A DNA stretch of 64,000 nt, from positions 16,762,095-16,826,094 of the forward strand of contig OX463856.1 in the NCBI GenBank assembly GCA_949825065.1, written 5' to 3'. The notes under the pieces are model-generated. The model was not told the DNA's origin. It saw only the letters and a program-made list of their open reading frames with translations, and did no database searches. Numbering within the stretch: position 1 is the stretch's first letter; every line of letters begins with the position of its first letter. Both the position numbers and the translations under genes were made by a program. Origin of the DNA: Odontocerum albicorne (Eukaryota; Arthropoda; Insecta; Trichoptera; Odontoceridae). Below, one piece after another: positions 1-10,690 of the stretch.

Positions 1-16
1 CGTATGTTAAACCCAC

Positions 17-345
17 GTGCAACATTTCCACAGCATCCGGCTCCCAGCTCCCACGTGCAATTCCCACGTGCAAGCTCCCACGTGCAACATTTCCAAAGCA
101 TCCGGCATGGGAAAAGTATTGCAGAAATGCAAACTTACTATTTGGGATGAATGCACAATGGCACACAGAAAAACGCTCGAGGCTCTTGATCGATCATTGC
201 AAGATTAGCGTGAAAACATCAGACCATTCGGGAACGCATTAATATTGCTTGCAGGATATTTCAGGCAAACATTACCTGTAATTCCTCGATTGACACCGGC
301 GGATGAAATAAATGCTTGCCTGAAATACTATACTTTGTGGCGACA
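17..345 (+). pseudogene. Helitron Pif1-like helicase fragment
   Basis: The translation carries the Helitron helicase core: SGMGKVLQKCKLTIWDECTM, then LEALDRSLQD, then LLAGYFRQTLPVIPRLTPAD and INACLKYYTLWRH. IWDECTMAH is the Walker-B-like region. The family normally has LLAGDFRQ, so the Asp is replaced by Tyr here. A stop interrupts the frame right after SLQD at about codon 63. The 5' edge shows local duplications of CCCACGTGCAA, which repeat the peptide APTCN. In an intact element the helicase unwinds DNA during rolling-circle transposition. This copy is truncated on both sides and not functional. Confidence 0.85.
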
Positions 346-467
346 CGTTATTTTTTTTGTTTTTTAGTTCGTGTTTTTTTTTTAATGTTTCGCAATTTTA
401 TATGTTTTAGTTATAACTTTCTTTAATCTTTTTCAGTGCAATCAATCTGCTTTAGTTCATCAAAATA

Positions 468-755
468 ATGCCTCGCAGAAGATCAAACAAAAAGCGAAAC
501 AGACAAAGAATGGCTCAAATACGTGCCGAGGAAGCAGCAGAGCGACGTGCAGCTAGACTTGAGGATGCACGGTTGCGAGCACGGCGATCACGTTCTGCAG
601 CTTCAGATCTGCTTCGTTCTCAACAGAATGAATGCGACAGACTGAGAGTGACTGAAAGACGTCAAAAATATTGTATGCCTACAAGCATTGTGAAATTAAA
701 CATATTAGAAACGTGTGCTTTCTCTTTTTTTTCTTTTCCATTTAACCAGTCTTAG
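468..755 (+). CDS. Short basic ORF of Helitron 3' region
   Basis: A 95-residue ORF beginning MPRRRSNKKRNRQRM, followed by an Arg/Ala/Glu-rich segment likely to form a charged helix, and ending in a hydrophobic, AT-rich tail that runs into the Helitron terminus. It resembles the arginine-rich N-terminal leader of Helitron Rep-helicase proteins. A related module occurs in the minus-strand Helitron both upstream of its Rep remnant (20470-20665) and near its 3' end. Its place downstream of the helicase suggests a rearranged or tandemly joined element. There is no evidence that it is expressed. The start is the first ATG after an AT-rich leader. Confidence 0.4.
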   Translation: MPRRRSNKKRNRQRMAQIRAEEAAERRAARLEDARLRARRSRSAASDLLRSQQNECDRLRVTERRQKYCMPTSIVKLNILETCAFSFFSFPFNQS

Positions 756-786
756 CCACAGCAACGCGTGGCTGGGTACAGCTAGT

Positions 787-1499
787 ATATCAATAAAAAA
801 TATGATTACCTTATTTAAACAGTTTTTAAACAAACCAAATTTATAACAGGGGGATTTGACACTTAAATGTGATAACATCTACAAATCTGTTCCGCTTTAA
901 AAAATCATTGTCAAACTCTCTGTCATATTGATTTGAGTTATTGTAAATCGAAACTGATATCACTTTGATTTATGTTATTGTGTAGATTTTTTCCCAGTTT
1001 AGAGTCTAATCATTCTGTAATAAAAATACCAAATCAATTAATAAACCAAATTAAGTTTGTGCGCTTTTCTTGAAATTAATATTTTTTCAATTAACAAGAA
1101 AAATAATTTTGATGTATGAAAATAACTGATTTTAAATAAAATCTTTACAGATAAAGGTTTTCAAAAATTATTTTAAGATTAAAATTATTTCTATTAAATT
1201 TGAATTTTGCTTTATATGTCGAAAAAATGTTTCATTATGTTTAGAAAAAAATTATTTGCATCGTATGAAATTTTAAAAACGTTTTTTTGGCCTCACAATA
1301 TTAAAGTTTTCATATTTACGCCTGTATATTAATAATAAAAAAAACATTTCCAAAAAATAAACGTGTTATTGAAAAATAAATTAAATTATTTATTATCTAT
1401 CAATTAAAACACACGGTAGAAATATTGTCTATTTTATATGCAGAGAACAAACAACATCAACCGGATTCGCATTCGTAATAATGACATCAATTTTAAATA
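787..1499. other. AT-rich non-coding stretch
   Basis: No ORF, repeat or element end recognised. Strongly A/T-rich with homopolymer runs. Confidence 0.6.
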
Positions 1500-1666
1500 T
1501 AATATTTTCATTATTCTCTAATCAATGAAAAAATACTACCGAGGAATTGAAGTTAAAAAATATCATATATAAACCGATTATTCTTCAATCGATGCATAAG
1601 TACTATCGGGGAATTAAAGTAAAAAAATTCATGTGTATCCATTATTCTCCAATCGATGCATAAGTA

Positions 1667-2970
1667 CGAGGTTTGCTACTTAAGTTTTGAGATAGACAAG
1701 TAAAAACAAATTTTTATAATCGAAAATGGCTTTATTGTTTTTCAAAATACTCTCCATGAAGATTAATACACTTTTGCATGCGTTTGAATCAATTTTTGAA
1801 GCACTTTTTCCACCCCGATTGAGTTAACTTCAAAACATGCGCTTTGAACGCATCAACCGCTTCTTCAGGCGTCGAAAAACGTTGACCTCGCAATTTATTT
1901 TTGATGTTTGGGAAAAAAATAGAAGTCATTGGGTGCCAAATCAGGGCTGTACGGCGGATGCGGATGTACAGCGGAGGCGGATGACCCATCAATTTGATGT
2001 TTTGCGTGCTCAAAAAGTCATTTGTTTGAGCCGATGTGTGAGAGCTCGCATTGTCGTGGAGGAGAATGTTTCGTCTTCGGCGGTTGGTTTTCCTCATTTT
2101 TCCAAACACTTCTGACAAACAAATGGGGGTGTTCCATTTAGAATTGACCGTACGACGTTCCACTAAAGGCACTGTTGCGACATGACCATTTATACCGAAG
2201 AAACAAGCCACCATTTGCTTCGAAGTGCTTCGTGCGCGAACAACTTTTGTTGGATTTGGCTCGTCTTGAAAGACCCATACAGTCGACTGCTGTTTAGTTT
2301 CTGGCTCATATGCGTAGATCCATGATTCGTCGCCTGTCGCGATCTTATAGACGTCTTTTGAAGCACCGCAATCGAATTTTTTCAACATTTCTTTGGACCA
2401 ATCGACACGAGCCTTTTTTTGAGTGATTGTCAAATTATGCGGTATCCGAACAAATCTTTTTGACGGCCAAATGTTCATGCAACATTAAATGTATGCGATT
2501 GGAACTAATGCAAAAACATGCCTTAATCTCACGATAAATTACATGACGATCTTACAATATCAGTTCACGCACATCATCGATGTTTTCTGGCACAATAACC
2601 GATTTTGGACGACATTCACAAAATTCGTTCTGGACTACGACCACGATTGAATTCAGAAAACCAGCGAAACACAGTGGCCCGGAATGGTGCTTCATCAACA
2701 AAAGTCAAAGCGAGTTGATAGACTCACTGTTGTTGAGTTAGTTCACGTCGAAAACCATAAAAAATCATCGCACGAAAATGTTCAAGATTTAACTCCATTT
2801 TTGGCCGAGATTAATTTTACAAGTCACTGTAAACAACACAAATAGCACTCGTATGACAAAACTTTCTGAGCACGTATACCATTAAAAACGTCAAACTTTA
2901 CGATGCTGGTGTCAGATTTGACGTATAGTGTTGGTGTTTCTATACCTCAAAACTTTTGTAGCAACCCTCG
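1667..2970 (-). mobile_element. Mariner element, full length, inactive
   Basis: A 1,304-bp Tc1/mariner transposon flanked by a TA duplication (1665-1666 and 2971-2972). The imperfect terminal inverted repeats are about 28 bp: CGAGGTTTGCTAC at one end and CGAGGGTTGCTAC (reverse complement) at the other, both continuing into AAGTTTTGAG. Length and layout are typical of mariners. The insertion site is a TA inside the local minisatellite. Confidence 0.92.
1789..2798 (-). pseudogene. Mariner transposase pseudogene
   Basis: A DDE/D transposase that would cut and paste the element at TA. The start at 2798 gives MELNLEHFRAMIFYGF, a mariner N-terminal helix-turn-helix, then VFRWFSEFNRGRSP and VPENIDDVREL. 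A stop follows QQQ, another follows ELIL, and a frameshift lies near SPERI. From 2478 to 1789 the frame is open for 229 residues. The first catalytic Asp (ATGDESWIYAYEPE) and the second (LLHDNASSH) remain. Around the third Asp, a 23-bp insertion of CATCCG-type sequence plus one extra T in a T-run keep the frame open overall but shift SPDLAPND out of frame. The open frame therefore looks intact but lacks its third catalytic residue. Confidence 0.9.
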
Positions 2971-3480
2971 TACTATCGAGGAATTAATGTAAAAAAAAAC
3001 ATGTATATTCATTATTCTCCAATCGATGCATAAGTACTATCGAGGAATTCAAGTAAAGTTAGTAAAGCATTAATTTATATCCATTATTTCTTTATCACTG
3101 CATAAGTATGTCACTATCGAGGAATTAAAGTAAAAATATATTAAGTTGTATATATTCATTACTCTCACATCGATGCATTAGTACTATCGGGGAATTGAAT
3201 TTAAAAACTCATGTATGATATATCAATTATTCTCCAATAGATGCATAAGTACTATCGAAAAATTAAAGTAAAAAAAATATCATATACTGGTAGATCCATT
3301 ATTCTCCAACCGATGCATACTTACATCGAGGAATTAAGTTAAAAAATAATGTAAATCCATTATTGTCTAATTGATGCATAAGTACTATCGGGGAATCAAA
3401 GTAAAAAAAAATACGTTTATCCATTATTCTCCGATCGATGCATAAGTACTATCGGGGAATTGCAGTATAAAAATATATAT

Positions 3481-4346
3481 ATTTAAAGGTTGCCAAACGA
3501 GTTACATCTATATTCGGATTTCCCATCGTTAAATACGAAATCGAGATGTTTAACTCCTTTTTTGTTTCATAAAAACTTATTTTGTTGGAAAACTTTTCCA
3601 ATTGAAGTTTCCACAGTCTTTGTGAAGTCGGTCATTATAACAAACTTGCAGAGCGTACGCATACGTAACACTGATTATTAGAGAAACACTGTGAACTTTT
3701 GTAAATGTACCTTTCTGAACTTTTTTTTCGACATTTCCCACGTTCTAATTTTGACGTAATTAAACTTTTTAAAAAAGTAAGTCCTTTCAACACAACCGTG
3801 AACAATAAACTGACTATATTTTTTACTTATTTAGAGTTCTTCTCTTCGGAGATTGATGATCATCACGACTATCTTGTCTTTTGTAGCAGCGCTTTGAATA
3901 AAAATATCGTACCAGGATAAAACAACTGCCTCAATTTTTTCAACCATGAGATGCAACTTTTCCAGTACTTTTTCTATCATGAAATTTCTTCCATAATATC
4001 AATTGAAGAATATTTTATTTTTTAAGTATTATATATCCAAAGAAGTCTTATTTCATTATCTTAATGATACTTCTATATTATTATTAATCAATTTCAAAAT
4101 ATCATTATGCACCTTGTCAACCTTTGAGACTCTCAACATTATTCGATAGCACCACATTTCAAAAGCTTCTAATATGTTTAAGGTAAATTGAGAAAATGTC
4201 CTTGCTTTAACACTAAGATAATATGTGGCAACCCAAAATTCACATGTGTACGTTCGTTCGTTCGTTGCTTAGCCTCGTAGTTAAGGATCCCCTCGCCATT
4301 CCAACACATATTCAATTGGAAAGTGAAGCTGTGTCGTGGAGTTTTT
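3481..4346. other. Non-coding stretch
   Basis: Short chance ORFs only. It includes a small GTTC microsatellite near 4255-4266. No element recognised. Confidence 0.5.
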
Positions 4347-4447
4347 CTTAAGTGAGTGAGCCGTTACACACCAGCAAACTCACCGGCCGCCAGCAGTACT
4401 GGATCCGATGGCACACCGAAGTGAAATGATCGGAGCACACTGAGATG
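4347..4447 (-). mobile_element. SINE-A copy 1, 3' part (split by LTR element)
   Basis: Read on the minus strand, this runs GTGTGCTCCGATCATTTCAC to the GTGAGTGAGC-type region and matches the 3' part of the unbroken SINE-A at 44391-44690. Its 5' part lies on the far side of the LTR retrotransposon at 14407-14577. GATG at 4444-4447 is the left target duplication. Confidence 0.8.
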
Positions 4448-5307
4448 TGTCACGCCTTTTTCCTATTTAAACAATTTTAGGTTGTACACAAAAAAAAATA
4501 CATATATTAGTTATAAAACATTACCAACATATGAGGTGTGACATATTCCGGGCAGCTCCGCCGGCTTCTTATGAGACAAGAACTCTTTAGATCTCTGGGG
4601 TTTGTTGGGTTCCCTTAACTCTGAATAACTCTCTCTCACTTACAGCAGGACAAGGCGACTCAATTTAAACAAGTATAATTTGGAATGAAACAGTTTATTA
4701 TATTGTAAAAAAAAAAGAAAAAAAGAAAAAAAAATAATATATAAAAAAAACTTGACGAAATGTCAAGAAAAAAAAGTTTAAAATTGGCAAGAAAGAATGT
4801 GTTGTATTTATCAAGGGAGATTTCAATAACAATTTGAAATTACTTTACTCGGTGGGTTTTTAGCGTGGCGATGAAATCCACATTAAAATGGAAGGAATAA
4901 TATTCACCCGTAATTAAGATGGCGTCCTGGACTTCTGTGATATATGAGGAAGAGCAGCGTCGGACCTACGTCCAAACCTCACCACGTTCCGAACGGAATA
5001 GGAGGAGCCTGCGAGCGCCTGCTTCCCCTTGGCAAGGAAATACGAAAAACAGTGGTGCCAACCTCGACCAAAATCGTACGTGACAATGTTGTCATTGAAT
5101 AAAAATGTACCTGACTGCAAGGGTAGGTACCCTTACTTTATTGTCTTTAGTATTTTAAAATATTCAAGTATTTCATAATATTTTAATCTTCCTGTTTTCA
5201 AGGCAAGCACATGGTCTCGACACCACAAGTTTCATAAATTATGATATGTCGCGAATTAACAATTTCGAGGACGTGAAGTATGCAATTTAACAAATATAGT
5301 CCTAACA
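4448..5307 (-). repeat. LTR (3' LTR of the minus-strand element)
   Basis: 860 bp, identical to the other LTR except at about two positions. On the minus strand it begins TGTTAGGACTATATTTG and ends GGCGTGACA. It includes an AATAAA signal in GACAATAAAGTAAGG and a 68-codon ORF (5120-4914) present in both LTRs. That ORF looks incidental. Confidence 0.93.
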
Positions 5308-5316
5308 CCCCACCCT
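5308..5316 (-). other. Polypurine tract of LTR element
   Basis: On the minus strand the sequence directly before the 3' LTR reads AGGGTGGGG. This is the expected plus-strand primer, and it sets the element's orientation. Confidence 0.75.
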
Positions 5317-5639
5317 AAGTTATTGAAAGAACAAAAAAAAACAAACAAAAAAAAAAAAAAAAAATTATCCTCCGTATATCACAGACGCATCAGTCCGAGG
5401 GATGTTTCTAAGGAGCGAGGGGTGTATGTACCCCTCACCGGATACGGTTTCGTGGCCGATTTATCTCTAGTCAGCATTTGCCATAGGTGTAGTCTTAATT
5501 GGTGTAAGACCGACCACGAGGAAGGAAACCACGTAAAACCTTTCCTTGACTAGGCTCCTAAACAATTTAACTTCAACACATAGCCGGTTACACAGGAGCG
5601 GGAAACAATCCTTCCCAACTCCTTACACATAAAAAAAAA

Positions 5640-5745
5640 AAAAAAAAAACAATACACAATGGTACAAGATTACAGGAATTGATACAAAACAAAACAATGC
5701 ACAATGGTACAAGATTACAGGAAATTGATACAATATTAATAAAAT
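5640..5745. repeat. Short tandem duplication in LTR element interior
   Basis: Two copies of ACAATGGTACAAGATTACAG plus an A-rich linker with TTGATACAA, about 50 bp apart. Non-coding. Confidence 0.7.
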
Positions 5746-6001
5746 CAAATCACACAAAAAAGAAATTAAAATAATACTATACAATCGGGTAATACAATTA
5801 ATAAAATATTAAACATCAAGGTCAACTAACAATCAAATGTTGACCAAGAGGGAAACAAATCAGTTAAGCCATTCTCTCATTACAATATTCTGAGAAATGG
5901 ACACAGCTTAACCAAAATAATAAAACAAATCTGCAGTCTTCTCCCAAAGGCTGACTTTAGTGGGTTCACTGTAGGTCACGGGCCAACCTATGAACCAGCT
6001 G

Positions 6002-6181
6002 ATCTTCAAAGGTGATTCCTGAAATTCTCTCCTTTCAATGTGGATTATCTTCAAAGGTGATTCCTGAAATTCTCTCCTTTCAATGTGGATTATCTTCAAA
6101 GGTGATTCCTGAAATTCTCTCCTTTCAATGTGGATTATCTTCAAAGGTGATTCCTGAAATTCTCTCCTTTCAATGTGGATT
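6002..6181. repeat. 45-bp tandem repeat, four copies
   Basis: The unit begins ATCTTCAAAGGTGATTCCTG and recurs at 6002, 6047, 6092 and 6137 with almost no change. Because 45 is a multiple of three, both strands stay open and give repeated peptides (plus: IPEILSFQCGLSSKV). This explains the 190- and 119-codon ORFs here, which I do not take as genes. Confidence 0.92.
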
Positions 6182-6469
6182 TCGTCCAACCAACCACCCA
6201 CATGGCTCAACACAAAATTACAATCCCACTTCCCTTGATACACCAAAGACAACACTTTACAACACAATCCTTTCCTCGCCCTTCCCTATACTGCACAGTC
6301 GGGAACCGATAAATTTTAAAGCGGCCCCATATCACGGGCGCTTCTCACAATACGACCGCCCCTGGCACACAGCACAAGACGGTCCAAACTTCCGGCCACT
6401 TCCGGGCGAAATGACAACAACAAAGATAACAATAAATTTCGCAATTGCCAAAATTCATCATTTACAATT

Positions 6470-6665
6470 CTCAAGAGGTTCACACAGAACCTTATACGTT
6501 AAATTACAAATATCCTATGGTTCACACAGAACCATTTTCGAGGACTTGTATCTCCTTAAGTTCAGACAGAACTTTATACATTGAATAACAAATATCCTAT
6601 AGTTCACACAGAACCATTTTCGAGGACTTATATCTCCTTAAGTTCACACAGAACTTTACACATAA
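6470..6665. repeat. Degenerate TTCACACAGAAC repeats
   Basis: Multiple copies of GTTCACACAGAAC, spaced by segments with AAATATCCTAT and CGAGGACTTRTATCTCC, make about two and a half larger units of roughly 110 bp. Part of the LTR element interior. Confidence 0.75.
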
Positions 6666-6669
6666 CTTG

Positions 6670-8989
6670 GGTTTCCTCAGACTCCAAGGTCTGGACAACC
6701 GTTGCAGTAACAATTCACCACCACACAGAATGGTAACTGTATAAATGGAGCCTTAGTTCCCTTTAAAAAAAAAATACAAAACATAATACAAAATTGGCGA
6801 GTAGCCCCGGTTGAAAGCAGGACGCGTCTACGGACCCCCAGAACAGAGCCAAGAATCACGTGATACCACATACACAACTTTGGTCATCTAGGATCCGAGC
6901 GACAGACACGCGACCCTCACGAACCGAAGTTACCCTAGCCCGAAACATGAGCATGACAGAACACATCTGTAATCGCAATCGCTAATGTGGGTTCATGAGG
7001 CCCGTGATGGAGACACACAGCAATCCATCCCAGATGTATTCTCAGGCCATCTTCAAAACCTTTATCGGTTGGGAGGCTAGCTTCCCCCAACCCGGACTCT
7101 TAAGGCTGCCCAGGGCCTCTCGGTGATTCACACCGAGCCAAAGTAAGGAGACAATGATAAACAACAAAAAATTGGGAATTCAATTTACCGAGCGAGACCC
7201 ACCATACGTCCGACCACAAGGGCACGGGTTCGTTTCGAGATTTCACTATCCAAGAAACGCAGCCCCCAGTCATAACGCATGCCGCCAACGCTACAGCAAC
7301 CAGAGCTCTTATCCCAAAACTCAAACAGAGCAAACAATACAATGGTAATCATTGTAACAGTTACATAAAATCAGTACAAGTTTTAAACAGAACAAAAATA
7401 CAACGGCAATTACCGTAACAGTTACATAAATTCTGTCAAAGTTCATTCGAGAACGCACCATACTCTTATCCTTATTCCTCCCAGCAGCACCACTACGACC
7501 TCCACATTACCCATAAACCTTTCATTGCGCTGCCTCACAGACTAACTTGCGACCCCGTACTCGGTGAGTGCTTTGACAGAACAAATTATTTTATAACATT
7601 ATACACAACAACAACAAAAAAATAATTAATTTTTATTTCAAAGTATATACTCCACACTCAACAGGAGTCAATTCGTCAACAAGATGACTTGCTTCAATAC
7701 TATAGCCCTTCAACACCGTGGAATGCTACACTTCCCCAACAAGAAAATCCGAACACATCAACGGCTATTATCATCATGGAACCCCGTCCAAAAACTAACA
7801 CTTGCTACGTGCAACTATCCGAAACGGATACTCCACTGTACCATCTGTACAATCTTTTCCAAAATTCAACTCGGTGGAAAGCAACACCTACTCCATAGCA
7901 CTACTGAACAATTCTACTGCTATTAAACTTGCGGACCACCGTCCAGCGATAGCATTTGCGCAAAGCAATTATCCACGATGGATACTCTACTGAATCCTCA
8001 GTACAATCTTTGGAACGCTACTCTCGGGGGAAGGGTACACCCCTCCGTCAAGAAGTTCGGAATACCTCACGAATTCTTACCAGATAAGACAACAATTAGG
8101 AAGACAATCCTACCCCAATACGAAATTCGGAACACTTCCAAGAATTTCTTCACTTAATGCCCTAACTTCTGCAGCCAATAATTCCGATAGGGAATCTAAT
8201 GAGAAGGTAACAATTACCACTAAACAAACCACAACAGCTGTTAGGTAACCCAATACCTAAGCCCGCATTACACAAGAGCAATTTGATCCTGAATGTAATA
8301 CGTGTACCTTCTACAAACGGTACTAATCACCTATGTATTACATGAATTCTTACTTCAGAAGGACCTAAGTCCTTCGTTGAGATACATATAATCCTACTCT
8401 AGGCTCTCAGCATTCCGCCACTCGTGGTCTAGGCTCAGGTCCATTGAACGCCAGGTATTCTTTGGTGAAGTCACCGGGTTGAATACCAGCCCATACATAA
8501 AACATATGGAAATGAATCCATACGAGATTGCCCACGGCCAGCTCACTTATTCATTCACCCTTGTGCAATAATAAATTCGCACCGGTGACGTCACTTGACA
8601 TACTAAACTGTCATTCACCAAGGAACCCGACAGTGCATACCCTCAAGGTATATAACAAAATATTTAATTTAATTATTTTAAGAACCATTTTCCTAACCAT
8701 GAATGACTCCCAATTAGGCGCTGACGAACCCATCACTACACTGTCAACTATCAGCTTATCTATAATCCACCCGGGCACAGAAGCTGTGCTCAGGACCGGA
8801 CCCATCTTATATGTTCGCGTCCTTATCGTGTGACGACGGACTCACCGCATAAGGTCTATTCTAAGCTATACTGTATTCAATAGTCAATTTATATAATATT
8901 TATGCAGCTACTAAACTTCAATCGTTTTCTAATAAGAGAATAACCCCTGTATTCCTTCCCTCCCACAAGACAAGAATGGTAAATCAAAT
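6670..8989 (-). other. LTR element interior, non-coding
   Basis: No retroviral-type protein motif found in any frame. It includes one imperfect duplication near 7325-7435 (ACAATGGTAATCATTGTAAC versus ACAACGGCAATTACCGTAAC). The small ORFs have no recognisable domain. The sequence is less AT-rich than the surrounding genome. Confidence 0.6.
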
Positions 8990-10690
8990 AATTTGACTCT
9001 AGGTCACGCTTTCCAGTTCCAACCGAGTTCCAAACTGAGTTCCCAACTCCGTTTCTGGTAAAACGACCAGAATTTTATAATCTCCAGCTATCACCTGGCC
9101 ACGCTTTCCAGTCTACAATGAGAGAATACACTATTAACTCTCATGTTACTACAACGACAAAGAGGCTATACTCGCACTCTGGTTACCTAGCCACGCTCTT
9201 TGGTTCTACGGAGCGAGTAGTCATCTAACGCTCTGTTTATTAACACAATCGAGGGTTTTATGCACAACTATTGGTCACCCGACCACGATCTTTAGCTTAA
9301 AGCGTGAATACTCTTCTAACGCTCTCTTCATTAAGACAGAGTTCTCTACTTAATCACTGGTCACCCGACCACGCTCTCTAGTTTCTAAAGAGAGAATACT
9401 CAAATAACTCTCTCGTTATTACAACGACAACGAATGCTACACTCGACCTCATGTCACCTGACCACGTTCTCTAATTTCGAAAGAGATAACCCAAACTAAC
9501 TCATTCGTTATTACAACGACAAAGAGTGCTATGATCGACTTGTGGTCTCTTGGCCACGTTCTCTAATTTCAAAAGGATAACAAACTAACTCTCTCGTTTT
9601 TACAACGACAAAGAGTGCTATGGTCGACTTCTAATCACCTGACCACGTTCTCTAATTTCAAAAGAGACAACAAACTAACTCTCTCGTTTTTACAACGACA
9701 AAGAGTGCTATGATCGACTTGTGGTCTCTTGGCCACGTTCTCTAATTTCAAAAGGATAACAAACTAACTCTCTCGTTTTTACAACGACAAAGAGTGCTAT
9801 GGTCGACTTCTAATCACCTGACCACGTTCTCTAATTTCGAAAGAGATAACCCAAACTAACTCATTCGTTATTACAACGACAAAGAGTGCTATGATCGACT
9901 TGTGGTCTCTTGGCCACGTTCTCTAATTTCAAAAGGATAACAAACTAACTCTCTCGTTTTTACAACGACAAAGAGTGCTATAATCGACAAAAGAGTGCTA
10001 TAATCGGCTTCTTGTCGCCTGGCCACGTTCTCTAACTTCAAAGGAGACAACACAAACTAACTCACTCGTTATAACAACGCCAACGAATGCTATAATCGAT
10101 TTCTCGTCACCTGGCCACGTTCTCTAATTTCAAAAGAGACAATACAAACTACTTTCTCGTTATTACAACGACAAAGTGACTTTACTCGACTTCTTGTCAC
10201 TTGGCCACGTTCTTTAATTTCAAAAGAGATGACAAACTAACTCACTCGTTATCACAACGACAAAGTGACTTTACTCGACTTCTTGTCACTTGGCCACGTT
10301 CTTTAATTTCAAAAGAGATAACAAACTAACTCACTCGTTATCACAACGACAAAGTGACTTTACTCGACTTCTTGTCACTTGGCCACGTTCTTTAATTTCA
10401 AAAGAGATAACACAACTACGATTTCTTTGTTACGCCGACAAAGAGTTCCATTCTTATGTAGTGGTCTCCTGACCACGCTCTCTAGTTTCTAGTGAGAGAA
10501 TACTCAACTACGATTTCCTATCACGACGAGAAACAGTTCTTTACTCAAATACCGGTCACTTGACCACGCTCTTTTTATATGCTTTGACTACGAGAATCCG
10601 GACTAATTCTCTCCTGACTTTTATGACATGGAATGGTATACTCGACTACCGACTACCTGGCCACGCTCTTACGTAAAAGGAAGCGAGGCG
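8990..10690. repeat. ~90-bp tandem array with 360-bp higher-order period
   Basis: About 19 units carry a core CCACGTTCTCTAATTTC and a second block ACAACGACAAAGAGTGCTAT. Unit cores fall every 89-96 bp, for example near 9461, 9551, 9641, 9731, 9820 and 9911. The segment around 9481 recurs almost exactly at 9841, so blocks of four units (360 bp) were copied together. Edge units are more diverged. The array lies wholly inside the LTR element and makes up about a fifth of its interior. Confidence 0.9.

Larger units (their letters stand above)
1..785 (+). mobile_element. Helitron, 3' portion (5' end outside window)
   Basis: A rolling-circle transposon fragment entering from the left edge. It contains a Pif1-type helicase remnant (1-345), a short arginine-rich ORF (468-755) and a typical Helitron 3' end. 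The end has a small hairpin with CCAC/GTGG stems, then GGGTACAG and the terminal CTAG at 782-785, followed by a T, as expected for insertion between A and T. The last ~400 bp closely matches the 3' end of the minus-strand Helitron at 18817, so both copies belong to one family. There is no target duplication, as is normal for Helitrons. Confidence 0.85.
1500..3480. repeat. Imperfect minisatellite, 61-75 bp units, split by a mariner
   Basis: About ten degenerate units share the core GATGCATAAGTACTATCGGG followed by GAATT and an A-rich stretch. Cores lie at about 1591, 1655, 3025, 3098, 3172, 3240, 3312, 3373 and 3437. Removing the mariner at 1667-2970 and one TA restores a 64-bp step between the units on either side, so the array predates the mariner. 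Confidence 0.85.

Noticed and set aside
1837..2115. Plus-strand 92-codon ORF
   Set aside because: Antisense shadow of the mariner transposase.
4914..5120. 68-codon ORF conserved in both LTRs
   Set aside because: Conservation simply reflects young LTR identity; no recognisable protein feature.
5908..6584. Overlapping 119- and 190-codon ORFs on opposite strands
   Set aside because: Explained by a 45-bp in-frame tandem repeat; no domain and they lie inside the LTR element interior.
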